DNA from: JANQEU01 sp965242805
Lineage (GTDB): Bacteria; Bacteroidota; Bacteroidia; Cytophagales; Cyclobacteriaceae
Assembly: GCA_965242805.1 (NCBI GenBank)
Contig: CBDETD010000002.1
Location: forward strand, 372,001-436,000
Reading direction: 5' to 3'
DNA length: 64,000 nucleotides
In this document: positions 35,852 to 44,262 of the stretch, one piece after another
Layout of the letters: each line of letters opens with the position of its first letter
Numbering within the stretch: position 1 is the first letter of the stretch
Translations under genes and position numbers: made by a program
Notes under the pieces: generated by a model
What the model saw: the letters and a program-made list of their open reading frames with translations, nothing else
What the model was told of the DNA's origin: nothing
Database searches by the model: none

Positions 35852-38126
35852 GGATCACCAAAAAATGAAAGTCTTACTTGTAGAAGACGATGAAGTAGAT
35901 AAAATAAATTTTGAAAGGTCACTGAGGAAGTCGGATTTATCTCTAGAAGTAACACATGCAAATACCGGCAAAAGTGCTCTTAACCAATTGAAAGATCAAT
36001 CTTTTGATTGCGTCTTTCTGGATTATCAGCTGCCCGATAGTGATGGATTAAAACTTCTGCAAAAAATCAAATCACAAAATCCGGAAACTCAGGTCATCGT
36101 CATCACTTCCCATGGAGATGAAAAAATAGCTGCCGACAGTATAAAAACGGGGGCTTACGACTATCTCCCAAAATCGATGATCTCAACAGAAGGCCTGTCC
36201 CTAACCTTGAGAAATCTGGTAAAGTTTCGTAGACAGGAATTATTGAGACTTGAAGCTGAAGAGTCACTGAAAGTGAGCGAAAAAAAATACCGTGAATTAG
36301 TCGAGCAAAGTCAGGCAATCATTACCGTGATCCAATTAGACGGTACCATTACATCGATGAATCAAAGCTCTGCTGATCTTCTCGGATATCAATCTAAAGA
36401 CCTGATCGGAGTGAATATCAAACAGTTAATGGAACCCCGTTATGCAAATAAGTATGATAGTTTTATCAACAATGTCAGAAATTCACAGAAATTCAAAGGA
36501 ATCGTATCGCTCGCCCATTTAAAGGGTGGATACAAATACTTCAATTTCAACGCTAACGTGAAATTAGGTCAATCTGGTGATCCTGAAATCCTTTGTGTAG
36601 CACAGGAGATTACGGCGCGTATTAGAATGGAGAAGGAATTGAGGAAGGCAAGAAGAATTGCGTTGGAATCTTCTAAAATGAAGGAGCAATTTCTTTCCAA
36701 CATGAGCCATGAAATCAGGACACCGCTCAACGCTATTATTGGAATGACGGACCTGCTCTTGATGGGGGATCCTTCTATCGATCAAAAAGAAAAACTGGAT
36801 TTATTGAAATTTTCGGGCAAAAATCTCCTGTCACTTGTCAATGATATTCTGGATTTTAACAAAATTGAAGCTGGAAAGATCGAATTGGAAACCATCCATT
36901 TTGATCTGAATAAGCTGATGGAAAACATTGTTAATACCTATCAGATTCAAGCCGAAGAAAAGGGATTGCATATCAAACTCAAATACGACGAACGGCTACC
37001 ACGTCACTACATTGGAGATAGTCTGAGAATAACTCAAATCATATCAAACCTGATCAGTAATGCCATCAAGTTTACAGATCAGGGCCTGGTACTCCTGAGC
37101 CTGACAGCTATAGATATTTACGAGGCTTCCGCATCTATTCGTTTTGAAGTTCAAGATACTGGTATCGGTATTGCATCGGAAAACCTTGAAAAAATTTTCA
37201 GATCCTTTGAGCAGGAGAAAGAGGATATTACCAGAATATATGGTGGAACGGGGCTTGGATTGTCTATATCACAGAGGCTCGTTGAGTTTATGAATAGCGA
37301 AATTCAAGTCAGCAGCCAACTTGGGTTGGGATCAAAATTTCACTTTGATTTGGAATTGCCCCTCGGGCGTGCTGAAGAGGTTGAACATCTGGTCGAATCG
37401 CCGGATAAACTACCGATTGGTATAAATGTTCTGATCGCAGAAGACAATGAAGTAAATCGATCATTCATTGAAAGTTTATTTGATCTTTGGCGATTAAAGC
37501 ATGAATTTGCTATGGACGGAAAACAAGCAGTGGCCATGGCAAAAACAAAAAAGTTCGACTTGGTTTTAATGGATATCAACATGCCTGAAATGAACGGGTA
37601 TGAAGCTTCGCTGAAGATCAAGTCTCTAAAGGACCCATACTTTGAGTCACTACCAATTATTGCACTAACTGCCTCGATATTAGATCATTCCATCGACAAA
37701 ATGTTCAAGGCAGGAATAGTTGATTATGTCAGCAAACCTTTCGATCCCAAAGTTCTTAAAAAGAGAATAATTCAACACTGTCAGAACGCAATGACCCCAA
37801 GTGAGGTAGAAAAAGTGGATTTAGAGACCCTAAATTCACTATTGGAAGGTGATGAAAAGGCGGTAAGAACTATAGCATTGAAATCTGTCAATCAAATTCT
37901 AAATCTTTTACCTGAAATTCACAAGTCATTGGATATAGACCAATGGAATAGGCTTAAAGACTTACTGCACACATTACGTCCGATTCTTTACAATCTGGAT
38001 ATGCAGCAATGTTTAGATCGACTGCCCCACGATCCCCTAAATTCCGAATACAAAAAACGAAATTTTAACGAACTTCTTGGAATCATCGAAAATAGGACCA
38101 ATGTGATAAAATCATTTTTGCAATAA
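35844..38126 (+). CDS. Hybrid histidine kinase: REC-PAS-HisKA-HATPase-REC-Hpt-like
   Basis: Seen in this 760-residue protein: N-terminal receiver (Asp60, FLDYQLPDSDG), PAS domain (about 150-260, YRELVEQSQAIITVIQLDG), HisKA with His289 (NMSHEIRTPLNAIIG), HATPase_c (ISNAIKFTD, DTGIGIA, GTGLGLSIS) and a second receiver with Asp577 (VLMDINMPEMNGYE). A helical tail (about 660-760) contains LKDLLHTLRPILYNL, which looks like an Hpt domain with a phosphorylatable His, though it is divergent. Soluble. The leading receiver suggests it is a phospho-relay node driven by the two kinases encoded upstream. Last gene of the operon. Confidence 0.9.
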   Translation: MPKDHQKMKVLLVEDDEVDKINFERSLRKSDLSLEVTHANTGKSALNQLKDQSFDCVFLDYQLPDSDGLKLLQKIKSQNPETQVIVITSHGDEKIAADSIKTGAYDYLPKSMISTEGLSLTLRNLVKFRRQELLRLEAEESLKVSEKKYRELVEQSQAIITVIQLDGTITSMNQSSADLLGYQSKDLIGVNIKQLMEPRYANKYDSFINNVRNSQKFKGIVSLAHLKGGYKYFNFNANVKLGQSGDPEILCVAQEITARIRMEKELRKARRIALESSKMKEQFLSNMSHEIRTPLNAIIGMTDLLLMGDPSIDQKEKLDLLKFSGKNLLSLVNDILDFNKIEAGKIELETIHFDLNKLMENIVNTYQIQAEEKGLHIKLKYDERLPRHYIGDSLRITQIISNLISNAIKFTDQGLVLLSLTAIDIYEASASIRFEVQDTGIGIASENLEKIFRSFEQEKEDITRIYGGTGLGLSISQRLVEFMNSEIQVSSQLGLGSKFHFDLELPLGRAEEVEHLVESPDKLPIGINVLIAEDNEVNRSFIESLFDLWRLKHEFAMDGKQAVAMAKTKKFDLVLMDINMPEMNGYEASLKIKSLKDPYFESLPIIALTASILDHSIDKMFKAGIVDYVSKPFDPKVLKKRIIQHCQNAMTPSEVEKVDLETLNSLLEGDEKAVRTIALKSVNQILNLLPEIHKSLDIDQWNRLKDLLHTLRPILYNLDMQQCLDRLPHDPLNSEYKKRNFNELLGIIENRTNVIKSFLQ

Positions 38127-38571
38127 GGTGAATCAGAAGATTCAGCATTGTACGATGTTGGGACCGTTGTAGGCTTACTCCTCCAGGAGGATGAGAATTT
38201 GTGCGATAAGTAGGCAATTGCAAATAAAAGACCCCATTTCGGGGGCCAATTATCACCTAACATGTCACCGCACAAAAGAATTCTGGCAATACGATTGTAC
38301 TTCTTTACTTCTTCTACTCGGCTGATATATCCACTTCCGTCAATCAGTCTCAAGGTGTCTTCTTTCAAAAGAAACAAATTGAAATATTCATGGAAAGTAT
38401 CTCTTATTCGGTCTGGCTGACCATTAGCTGTACCTTTTATGTAATCGCATAAAGTTTCCGTGATCTAAGTCATTTCATCTTGTGCATTTGACTTAAGGGT
38501 CGAAATAAGGAGTTTTGATATTAATAAAGTTCTCTTCACAATTTTGAATTTCGTTTTTGGATCTCCATAGG
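38127..38571. other. Spacer holding a decayed gene fragment and a hairpin
   Basis: No intact gene. The minus strand carries the remnant described at 38276-38464. A small hairpin with CCCC (38232-38235) and GGGG (38241-38244) is followed on the minus strand by TCTTTT and may be a terminator. Confidence 0.6.
38276..38464 (-). pseudogene. Remnant of a lumazine-binding-like (NTF2-fold) gene
   Basis: Reverse-strand reading from 38464 gives ITETLCDYIKGTANGQPDRI, then RDTFHEYFNLFLLKEDTLRL and SRVEEVKKYNRIARIL. That is the first two thirds of the putative lumazine-binding family, whose members normally read IxxYIxGTANGxPxRIxxAFHxDxNL. Directly upstream of the match is an in-frame TAG with no start codon. 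Downstream of about 38276 the similarity stops and the frame runs on into unrelated sequence. So both ends are lost. The intact version of the domain occurs fused to the TolB-like protein at 3723. Confidence 0.75.
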
Positions 38572-39609
38572 TTATCCCGAAGGTTGGGCCATTATCGGTA
38601 TGTCATTCTGATCACTACCTTCTTCTTCAATTTGCTGGTTTATCGTAATGACTACATTCCCCTTCTTATGTCCCCGGTCGGCGTATCGATGAGCATCTGT
38701 TATTTGATCAATCGAATAGTACCTATCTATGATGGGTTTCAGGTTTCCATTTTCTATCAACTCTTTTAGGGATAGTAATGCCTCAGCACTCTCCGGTGCA
38801 TTTTTCCCAACTACCACTTTCTTACTGCTTGATAAAGAGGTCCAAATCATCTGACGGCTCGGCAGGGGTCTACCAATATTTAAATAGACGCCATCATCAG
38901 CAAGTGCCTGGTTACAGATTTTAAATGGAACTTTATCAACAGTGACGAATATGATGTCGTACGTTTCAAATACTTTCGTATAGCCTTTCACCGTATAATC
39001 AATTACTCTATCTGCTCCAAGAGATTTAACTAATTCCATATTGGCCGGACTACAAACGCCGGTCACCTCAGCACCGAAATACTTCGCAAGTTGAACTGCG
39101 TAAGTACCAACACTTCCAGAGGCTCCATAAATCAATACTTTTTGACCTGACCTGATTTTGGCAATATTCCATAGGTAATGGAGGGCGGTTCGGGCACCTA
39201 TGGGAAGGGCTGCAGCTTCTCCATAGGTAATATTGTTGGGCTTTATGGTAATTGGTCCATCTGCAGGTAGGCAGATGTACTCCGCATACGCACCAAATGT
39301 CTGAAGCGAGGCAGCATATACCTGATCACCGGTATTAAAGTTGCTTACATTACTTCCGACGGCTTCAATCTCACCTGAGAGCTCCATGCCTAAAACGGGT
39401 TTCCTGGGTTTATTAAACCCGAGCATGAGCCTGGCAGGCAACCGAAAAGAAGGCGGAACATTCAAACTTCTCACACGATAATCTGCTGCGGACACTGTAG
39501 TAGCATGTACTTTTATTAGTACCTCATTATCTTCAGGTATGGGTTTTTTAACCTCCTGAATTTCAAGCACATCGGGTGAACCGTATTTTGTGCAAACGAC
39601 AGCCTTCAT
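38572..39609 (-). CDS. NAD(P)-dependent medium-chain alcohol dehydrogenase/quinone reductase
   Basis: A 345-residue protein from ATG at 39609 (MKAVVCTKYGSPDVLEIQEV), which overlaps the previous gene as ATGA. It has a GroES-like N-terminal domain, then a Rossmann fold with VLIYGASGSVGTYAVQLAKY (about residues 145-165). The catalytic-zinc cysteine/histidine set is not evident, which favours the zinc-free quinone oxidoreductase-like branch. It probably reduces a quinone or enone with NADPH; substrate unknown. Third gene of an operon with the START lipoprotein and DUF6326 protein. Confidence 0.88.
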   Translation of the reverse strand: MKAVVCTKYGSPDVLEIQEVKKPIPEDNEVLIKVHATTVSAADYRVRSLNVPPSFRLPARLMLGFNKPRKPVLGMELSGEIEAVGSNVSNFNTGDQVYAASLQTFGAYAEYICLPADGPITIKPNNITYGEAAALPIGARTALHYLWNIAKIRSGQKVLIYGASGSVGTYAVQLAKYFGAEVTGVCSPANMELVKSLGADRVIDYTVKGYTKVFETYDIIFVTVDKVPFKICNQALADDGVYLNIGRPLPSRQMIWTSLSSSKKVVVGKNAPESAEALLSLKELIENGNLKPIIDRYYSIDQITDAHRYADRGHKKGNVVITINQQIEEEGSDQNDIPIMAQPSG

Positions 39610-40025
39610 ATCTCTGATTTTTTTGGCGATTTCCAAGAAGGTAGTTTCCAGGCGATCCCGATGATGATGACAAAGGCTACAACTTCAATGATCATGTGAA
39701 ATATATCATCCATATCTGCGGAGGGTAAAGAACTGGCCATTACAAGCATCGTAATTACGCTTGCCAGGATGTTTGCCCATTTATTTACTTTATCCGCAAG
39801 TATCCTTGAAAGCAGTACCATCAGTATTGGGATCTCTGCCAGAAACCCTCCGAAGAGCATCAGCTCTTCTGTTATTTCGACGCCATTGATTACCCCACTC
39901 ATCATTTGTTCTAAGAATTCTGCATTTCCGAATTGATGCAGGTCACGAAAGATCATATTGAGTAGTAGGAAAACCCATAAAGTTGACAATAGGGTCTGAG
40001 GTTTTATCTTTTGATTGAGTATCAT
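39606..40025 (-). CDS. DUF6326-like membrane protein
   Basis: A 139-residue protein with four TM helices (TLLSTLWVFLLLNMIFRDLHQ, LMLFGGFLAEIPILMVLLSRIL, ANILASVITMLVMASSL, IIEVVAFVIIIGIAWKL). The pattern, with RDLHQFGNAEFLEQMMSG after the first helix, matches the DUF6326 family. Function unknown. It overlaps both neighbours by 4 bp, indicating tight translational coupling in the operon. Confidence 0.85.
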   Translation of the reverse strand: MILNQKIKPQTLLSTLWVFLLLNMIFRDLHQFGNAEFLEQMMSGVINGVEITEELMLFGGFLAEIPILMVLLSRILADKVNKWANILASVITMLVMASSLPSADMDDIFHMIIEVVAFVIIIGIAWKLPSWKSPKKSEI

Positions 40026-40765
40026 TTTCCTACTGTTTTAGGGTTATTAGAATGGCTTGCATTTCCTGCATGGTATTCTGATGCCTTCTCCTTAATATCT
40101 TCCAATCCCCCTCTTATGAATTTGATCACCATGGGTTCAACTAACCATCTCGGCATCTTCTGAGGATCAAACTGAACAGTGTTAACAGCTTTTGTACTAC
40201 CCAAAAGAGTGGGAGAGAAGTTCCAGGATCCTCTAAAGGTCTCAACTCGATTTAGTTTTTTAGAGGGTTCAATTAATTGTTCACCCCAGGCTTCATGCCA
40301 TTTGACACCAGTACGTCCATCCTCGTCGTTGAAATAAATGTATCTAACACTCATCTCAGTATCCTTTAGCGGGAAAGGTTCATTATGAATGACGTAGGTG
40401 AGCAGGCTGTCCTCCGTCTTCTGAACAATGTCATAGATCGGAAATTTTTTATTTTCTGATCCATTTGCGAGTTCTTCAATGTCATGCTTAAAAGAAGCAA
40501 CACATGCTTCAGGAGAGAAACTTATCTCACCTTCGATCTTGTATTCCAGGAAATTTGTTCCTGACAATTTCCTGGAATAGGCTTGCCAGGATGGAGTGTC
40601 ATCTTTCTCGACTTTTACCAGTGTCCAGCCCTCATTTTTGTCTGTCGAAGAGCCAATATGCTTATAGCCTGAGCAACTGACTAGTAATGAAGCGGTGATA
40701 GCGATAAAGCAAAGCCTGGTTGCCTTATTAACTAATCTTGTTTTGTGAATTGTTTGTGCGGTCAT
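40022..40765 (-). CDS. START/SRPBCC-fold lipoprotein
   Basis: With ATG at 40765 the protein has 247 residues and a lipoprotein signal ending LLVSC; a more distant ATG at 40813 would put 16 extra residues before it. The mature part (DEGWTLVKVEKDDTPSWQAYSRKLSG-like opening, WHEAWGEQL, FRGSWNFSPTLLGSTKAVNTV) fits the START-domain SRPBCC fold that binds lipids or other hydrophobic ligands. It is probably outer-membrane or periplasmic. First gene of the operon with DUF6326 and the dehydrogenase, and just downstream of the Crp-family gene. I infer a shared role with a lipophilic substrate. Confidence 0.78.
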   Translation of the reverse strand: MTAQTIHKTRLVNKATRLCFIAITASLLVSCSGYKHIGSSTDKNEGWTLVKVEKDDTPSWQAYSRKLSGTNFLEYKIEGEISFSPEACVASFKHDIEELANGSENKKFPIYDIVQKTEDSLLTYVIHNEPFPLKDTEMSVRYIYFNDEDGRTGVKWHEAWGEQLIEPSKKLNRVETFRGSWNFSPTLLGSTKAVNTVQFDPQKMPRWLVEPMVIKFIRGGLEDIKEKASEYHAGNASHSNNPKTVGK

Positions 40766-40886
40766 ACCTGAACGATTTTTTACAAAAGTCATCCAGGGGT
40801 ATTTGCTACGCATTCACTTAAGTTAACAGATGGTATTTTTTACGAATGAATTACGTGAATGGGGATTAAAACGATTTTTGATGTGG

Positions 40887-41510
40887 CTAAGCGTTCGAAT
40901 TTGAGACGGAACCATTCGATTTTTGCTTTTCCTTATCAAAAACACGCTTGCGAATTCGACTCATGGATTGGGGCTGCATACCCAAATAACTCGCAATCTG
41001 ATGATGAGCTACCCGGTTAAAAAGAGAAGGGCGCGTTTCCATCAAATGCATGTAACGCTCTTCAGGAGAGGAGGTGACAAACCTGGTCCACTCAGCCTTT
41101 GCTTTTTTCAATTCTTCCATAGCAAATGCCGGCATCACCTGCATTAATCTGGGCAAAAGCGTTAATAAATGCTGCTCATAATTTCTGTCGCTAATGGTAA
41201 TGATGCTATCCTCAAGACATTCAAGAAAGTGCTCAGAGGGTTCCCCGTTTCCATCGTAAGCATGAGGCGTAATTTTATCACCTTCTATAAAAAAGCCTGT
41301 TGTTTTCTCTTCACCATTCGTGATGGTGTATTCTCTAACACATCCTTCAATGACGGTAAAACATTTCGTAGGAACCTGACCTTGTCTTAATAAAACTGTA
41401 CCCTTGACAGGTTCATCAATGATGGTCTCTTCAACAATTAAGTTCTTCTCCTCCTGGGACAATACATTGATCCGATCAATAAACGCCCTGACTTTTTCCC
41501 TTGAATCCAT
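40887..41510 (-). CDS. Crp/Fnr-family transcriptional regulator
   Basis: The 207-residue protein has an N-terminal cyclic-nucleotide-binding-like domain (about 20-120, GTVLLRQGQVPTKCFTVIEGCVREYTI) and a C-terminal winged helix (about 150-195, VAHHQIASYLGMQPQSMSRIRKRV). The cAMP phosphate-binding Arg motif is not evident, so it may not bind cAMP. It is of the short Bacteroidota type. It lies 122 bp upstream of the START-lipoprotein start on the same strand and is the likely regulator of that operon. The four genes may share a transcript. Confidence 0.88.
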   Translation of the reverse strand: MDSREKVRAFIDRINVLSQEEKNLIVEETIIDEPVKGTVLLRQGQVPTKCFTVIEGCVREYTITNGEEKTTGFFIEGDKITPHAYDGNGEPSEHFLECLEDSIITISDRNYEQHLLTLLPRLMQVMPAFAMEELKKAKAEWTRFVTSSPEERYMHLMETRPSLFNRVAHHQIASYLGMQPQSMSRIRKRVFDKEKQKSNGSVSNSNA

Positions 41511-41614
41511 TTGTGTGAATGTTTGATCTTCTAACTATTCTGAAGAGATTGTCATCTTCAGTTACGTTTACCGACAAGATAGGCAGAATGAATGAACGAT
41601 GGAAGATCTAGGTA

Positions 41615-41628
41615 TAATTCTAGAATTA
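41615..41628. promoter_or_regulatory. 14-bp perfect palindrome upstream of the Crp-family gene
   Basis: TAATTCTAGAATTA is a perfect palindrome, about 105 bp upstream of the Crp-family start, between it and the haemoglobin gene. It may be an operator, but it does not resemble the Crp consensus TGTGA-N6-TCACA. Confidence 0.35.
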
Positions 41629-41686
41629 CCTTTACCCAGAGTTAGCCGATAAAGTTTAAGGAGTAGAATTTGGGCGAGAAATGACG

Positions 41687-42073
41687 CTACCAGTCTGACT
41701 TCATTTTAGACAGGTCTCTAATGAGCTTTTTGGCGATGGCTTTGGCTCTTTTTTTTACTTTGGTAGCTTTTCTTCCCTCAAAGGAATTGTCAATCGACTC
41801 TGTGAATAAATCCAACCACCGTTCAAAATGGACAGTCCGAATTGGCAAGATTACGTGTTTATGCAGCAGGGCTGTGTCCTGAGTTTCGTTGCGGATTATA
41901 GCATACCAGAATTGGTAAATTTTTGGTAAATGAGTCTTGAAATCAGTGAATTTCTCAAAAACAGGGCCTAATAGGTCATCCTTCTGAGCTTTGTGATAAA
42001 AATCATCTACAAATGAACGGATATCTCCTTCGGTCTGAATGTCCGTTTTTTTGTTCGATTCATAGCGGGTCAT
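41687..42073 (-). CDS. Group III truncated haemoglobin
   Basis: From MTRYESNKK (ATG at 42073) the protein has 128 residues, the normal size; an in-frame ATG at 42142 would add 23 residues without counterpart in the family. Group III features seen: DIRSFVDDFYHKAQKDDLLGPVF at the B-helix, HLPKIYQFWYAIIR, and the proximal heme-ligand histidine in RTVHFERWLDLF. Such globins bind heme and O2, NO or H2O2-type ligands and are thought to aid redox or NO handling. Cytoplasmic. Monocistronic by position. Confidence 0.88.
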   Translation of the reverse strand: MTRYESNKKTDIQTEGDIRSFVDDFYHKAQKDDLLGPVFEKFTDFKTHLPKIYQFWYAIIRNETQDTALLHKHVILPIRTVHFERWLDLFTESIDNSFEGRKATKVKKRAKAIAKKLIRDLSKMKSDW

Positions 42074-42337
42074 TATTTTAAAATTTTCTTTGTGAAGTTT
42101 CTGCAACTCTTTCTTTAAGTTAGGTAACGGTAGGTAAAACATTAAATCTTTTATTGCATAGGGTTAGTGCCATCTCTTTACCAGTACATTGTATGAAAAA
42201 AATAGTTAGCTAAGACTTCCTTTGGGATTGTTACATAAGCTTGATGCCAATCATATGGCAAATCTCAGTCTACCACGCTTATGATATGTTTGAGAATAAC
42301 GGATTTTTTTAAGTAGATTTAGTTAAAATCAAACTTT

Positions 42338-42790
42338 ATGGACCTATCCGAATTTCCTATTCCAAAAGAGGGTTATGTGGTTACCCAGTTCCTGGTTGTG
42401 AGTGATGCCATAGCTTCTGCCAGATACTATGAGCGGGTTTTTGGCGCAAAGCTATTACACGAAGGCCATCCTTCTTTTGTTAAGATGGCCAATACCTGGC
42501 TAATTCTCAATGAAGGCGGTGGGCCAACAGAAGATAAACCTGAGTATTATTTAGAAGCACCTACACCAGAATCGAGAATATCCAATAGCTTCTTAAATAT
42601 TCGTGTCGCCGACATAGAACAATGCTTTAAAGATTGGCAGGCGGCGGGTGCGGATTTCTTGACTGAACCTAAAGATATGGGTGCCGAATATCGATGCTAC
42701 ATCAAAGACCCCGATGGACATATTATCGAAGTAGGACAACTAAAAGATAATCCCACTACGCTTTCAAATACCGACGGGACAACAATCTAG
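42338..42790 (+). CDS. VOC-family (glyoxalase fold) protein
   Basis: A 150-residue single-domain protein with QFLVVSDAIASARYYERVFG (first module) and RCYIKDPDGHIIEVGQL (C-terminal module). The glutamate in HIIEVGQ is at the usual metal-ligand position. The family includes glyoxalases, fosfomycin-resistance proteins and extradiol dioxygenases; which applies here is unknown. Cytoplasmic, monocistronic, and upstream of the LacI gene. No operon link is evident. Confidence 0.84.
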   Translation: MDLSEFPIPKEGYVVTQFLVVSDAIASARYYERVFGAKLLHEGHPSFVKMANTWLILNEGGGPTEDKPEYYLEAPTPESRISNSFLNIRVADIEQCFKDWQAAGADFLTEPKDMGAEYRCYIKDPDGHIIEVGQLKDNPTTLSNTDGTTI

Positions 42791-43011
42791 TCGGAAAATA
42801 ATATCAAGTTGTTATGAAAAAATGACCAAATCCCTTCAATAGAACCTCTGAAAATTGACCTTATCTCGTGAAAGGATTAAAAAATCTTGTAAATAGAAAA
42901 AGCCCATCACGAAATACCCTCAATATAAAAGTTGATTCATTTCCTTTAATTTTTGTCCATTGGTGTATCAGTCCTAAGTCGAAGAAAAAATCTTCTAATA
43001 GAGAACAAAGG

Positions 43012-43022
43012 TTTGTGCAAAT
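43012..43022 (+). promoter_or_regulatory. Candidate LacI operator, site 1
   Basis: TTTGTGCAAAT, with flanking AAGG and CCTT giving a larger pseudo-palindrome (AAGGTTTGTGCAAATGACCTT-like), ends 24 bp before the LacI start codon. The same 11-mer recurs inverted at 44178-44188. Inferred autoregulatory operator. Confidence 0.55.
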
Positions 43023-43045
43023 GACCTTAAATTGTATCTTATATC

Positions 43046-44089
43046 ATGAAGAAAAGGAATGATCCAACACTAGTCAGTATTTCCGAGCATTTAAATGTTT
43101 CTATTTCTACTGTTTCGCGGGCGCTAAGTGGACAGTCAAAAAAGTACCGAATTAGTGAAAAGACGACTCAACTGATACTGGAAACTGCTAAACAGTTTAA
43201 TTATAAACCGAACCAATTAGCTCGAGGTTTAAGACTAAAAAAAACCAATACAATTGGAGTAATTGTCCCAGACATCACCAACCCATTTTTTTCAGTAATT
43301 GTAAGAAGCATTGAAAATGCAGCACGTCAAAATGATGTGACCATATTAATCTCAGATTCTAATAATCAGTCTGAATTTGAAAAGTCGGCAGTCAAAGAAT
43401 TTGTGTCTCGAAAAATAGATGGTTTGATCATAGCTCCGATTGGGCATGAATCATTACATATCACAGAAGTTAATGACATGAGTATCCCTATTGTATTGAT
43501 GGACAGATATTTAAGTGATATTGATGCGCCATTCGTGGGGTCTGATAATTACCTTGGTGCTAAAGAAGCTGTTAATTTCTTGATTAAGAATGGTCATCAC
43601 AAAATAGGTTTAAATCAAGGATTTAAAAAATCCAGCGTGAACCAGGATCGTTTTGAAGGTTATTGTGATGCCTTGACGGAGAGCGGAATAACTGTCGATC
43701 CCAATTTAATTGTTGGAGATAATTTCGATGAAGAGAGCGGATATATTGGAGCAAAACTCCTATTGGGTGGCAGAAGAGAAATCACAGCCATATTCGCGGC
43801 GAATAATTCCATCGCTCTTGGATCTATAAAAGCAATCCAGGAAGAAAAATTACATATTCCGGATGATATATCTATACTTTCATTCGACGATCAATCTTTC
43901 TACAACTATTTTTCTCCACCATTGTCATCTGTTGCTCAGCAGACTAAGGAAATTGGACGAATTGCATATAAGATATTAACTGATATGATCGATAAAAAAT
44001 CGTCAGAGCAGCCTCACAAAATTCAACTGCCAACACAATTGATCATGCGAGAATCGGTCAAAGACATTCGTGTTCTAACTACTAACTAA
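43046..44089 (+). CDS. LacI-family transcriptional regulator
   Basis: A 347-residue protein with an N-terminal LacI helix-turn-helix (about 6-52, LVSISEHLNVSISTVSRALSG; hinge QLARGLRLKKTNTIGVIVP). A periplasmic-binding-protein-like effector domain with DITNPFFSVIVRSIENAAR and DRFEGYCDAL follows. Such proteins repress or activate sugar genes and respond to sugars or sugar phosphates. It directly precedes, on the same strand, the surface lipoprotein/SusC/SusD/hydrolase operon and very likely controls it. Given the ribokinase downstream, ribose or a ribose compound is the expected effector. Identical 11-mers precede both this gene and the operon. Confidence 0.92.
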   Translation: MKKRNDPTLVSISEHLNVSISTVSRALSGQSKKYRISEKTTQLILETAKQFNYKPNQLARGLRLKKTNTIGVIVPDITNPFFSVIVRSIENAARQNDVTILISDSNNQSEFEKSAVKEFVSRKIDGLIIAPIGHESLHITEVNDMSIPIVLMDRYLSDIDAPFVGSDNYLGAKEAVNFLIKNGHHKIGLNQGFKKSSVNQDRFEGYCDALTESGITVDPNLIVGDNFDEESGYIGAKLLLGGRREITAIFAANNSIALGSIKAIQEEKLHIPDDISILSFDDQSFYNYFSPPLSSVAQQTKEIGRIAYKILTDMIDKKSSEQPHKIQLPTQLIMRESVKDIRVLTTN

Positions 44090-44177
44090 CCTAAATAGTT
44101 GATTACTAGCCATCTATGTCCAGGAATCAATCGGGAATTAACTAAATAAGATTTGGAGAATGCATATTGATTAAGTA

Positions 44178-44188
44178 ATTTGCACAAA
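44178..44188 (-). promoter_or_regulatory. Candidate LacI operator, site 2
   Basis: ATTTGCACAAA, the reverse complement of the 11-mer at 43012-43022, lies 75 bp upstream of the surface-lipoprotein start codon, where it could block or support transcription of the whole ribose locus. Confidence 0.55.
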
Positions 44189-44262
44189 GGATTGTGCTAT
44201 AACTACTTTTATATTGGTTCAAGAAGTCATTAATAAGAGTATAGACCCAAAACCATAATATT

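Noticed and set aside
37988..38377. Minus-strand 129-residue frame
   Set aside because: Only its first 30 or so residues match the lumazine-binding-like family; the rest runs into unrelated sequence and the antisense of the hybrid kinase. Treated as part of a pseudogene.
42868..43062. Short plus-strand frame upstream of the LacI gene
   Set aside because: No homology or signal peptide is visible, it is Lys/Ser-rich, and it overlaps the putative operator and the start of the LacI gene.
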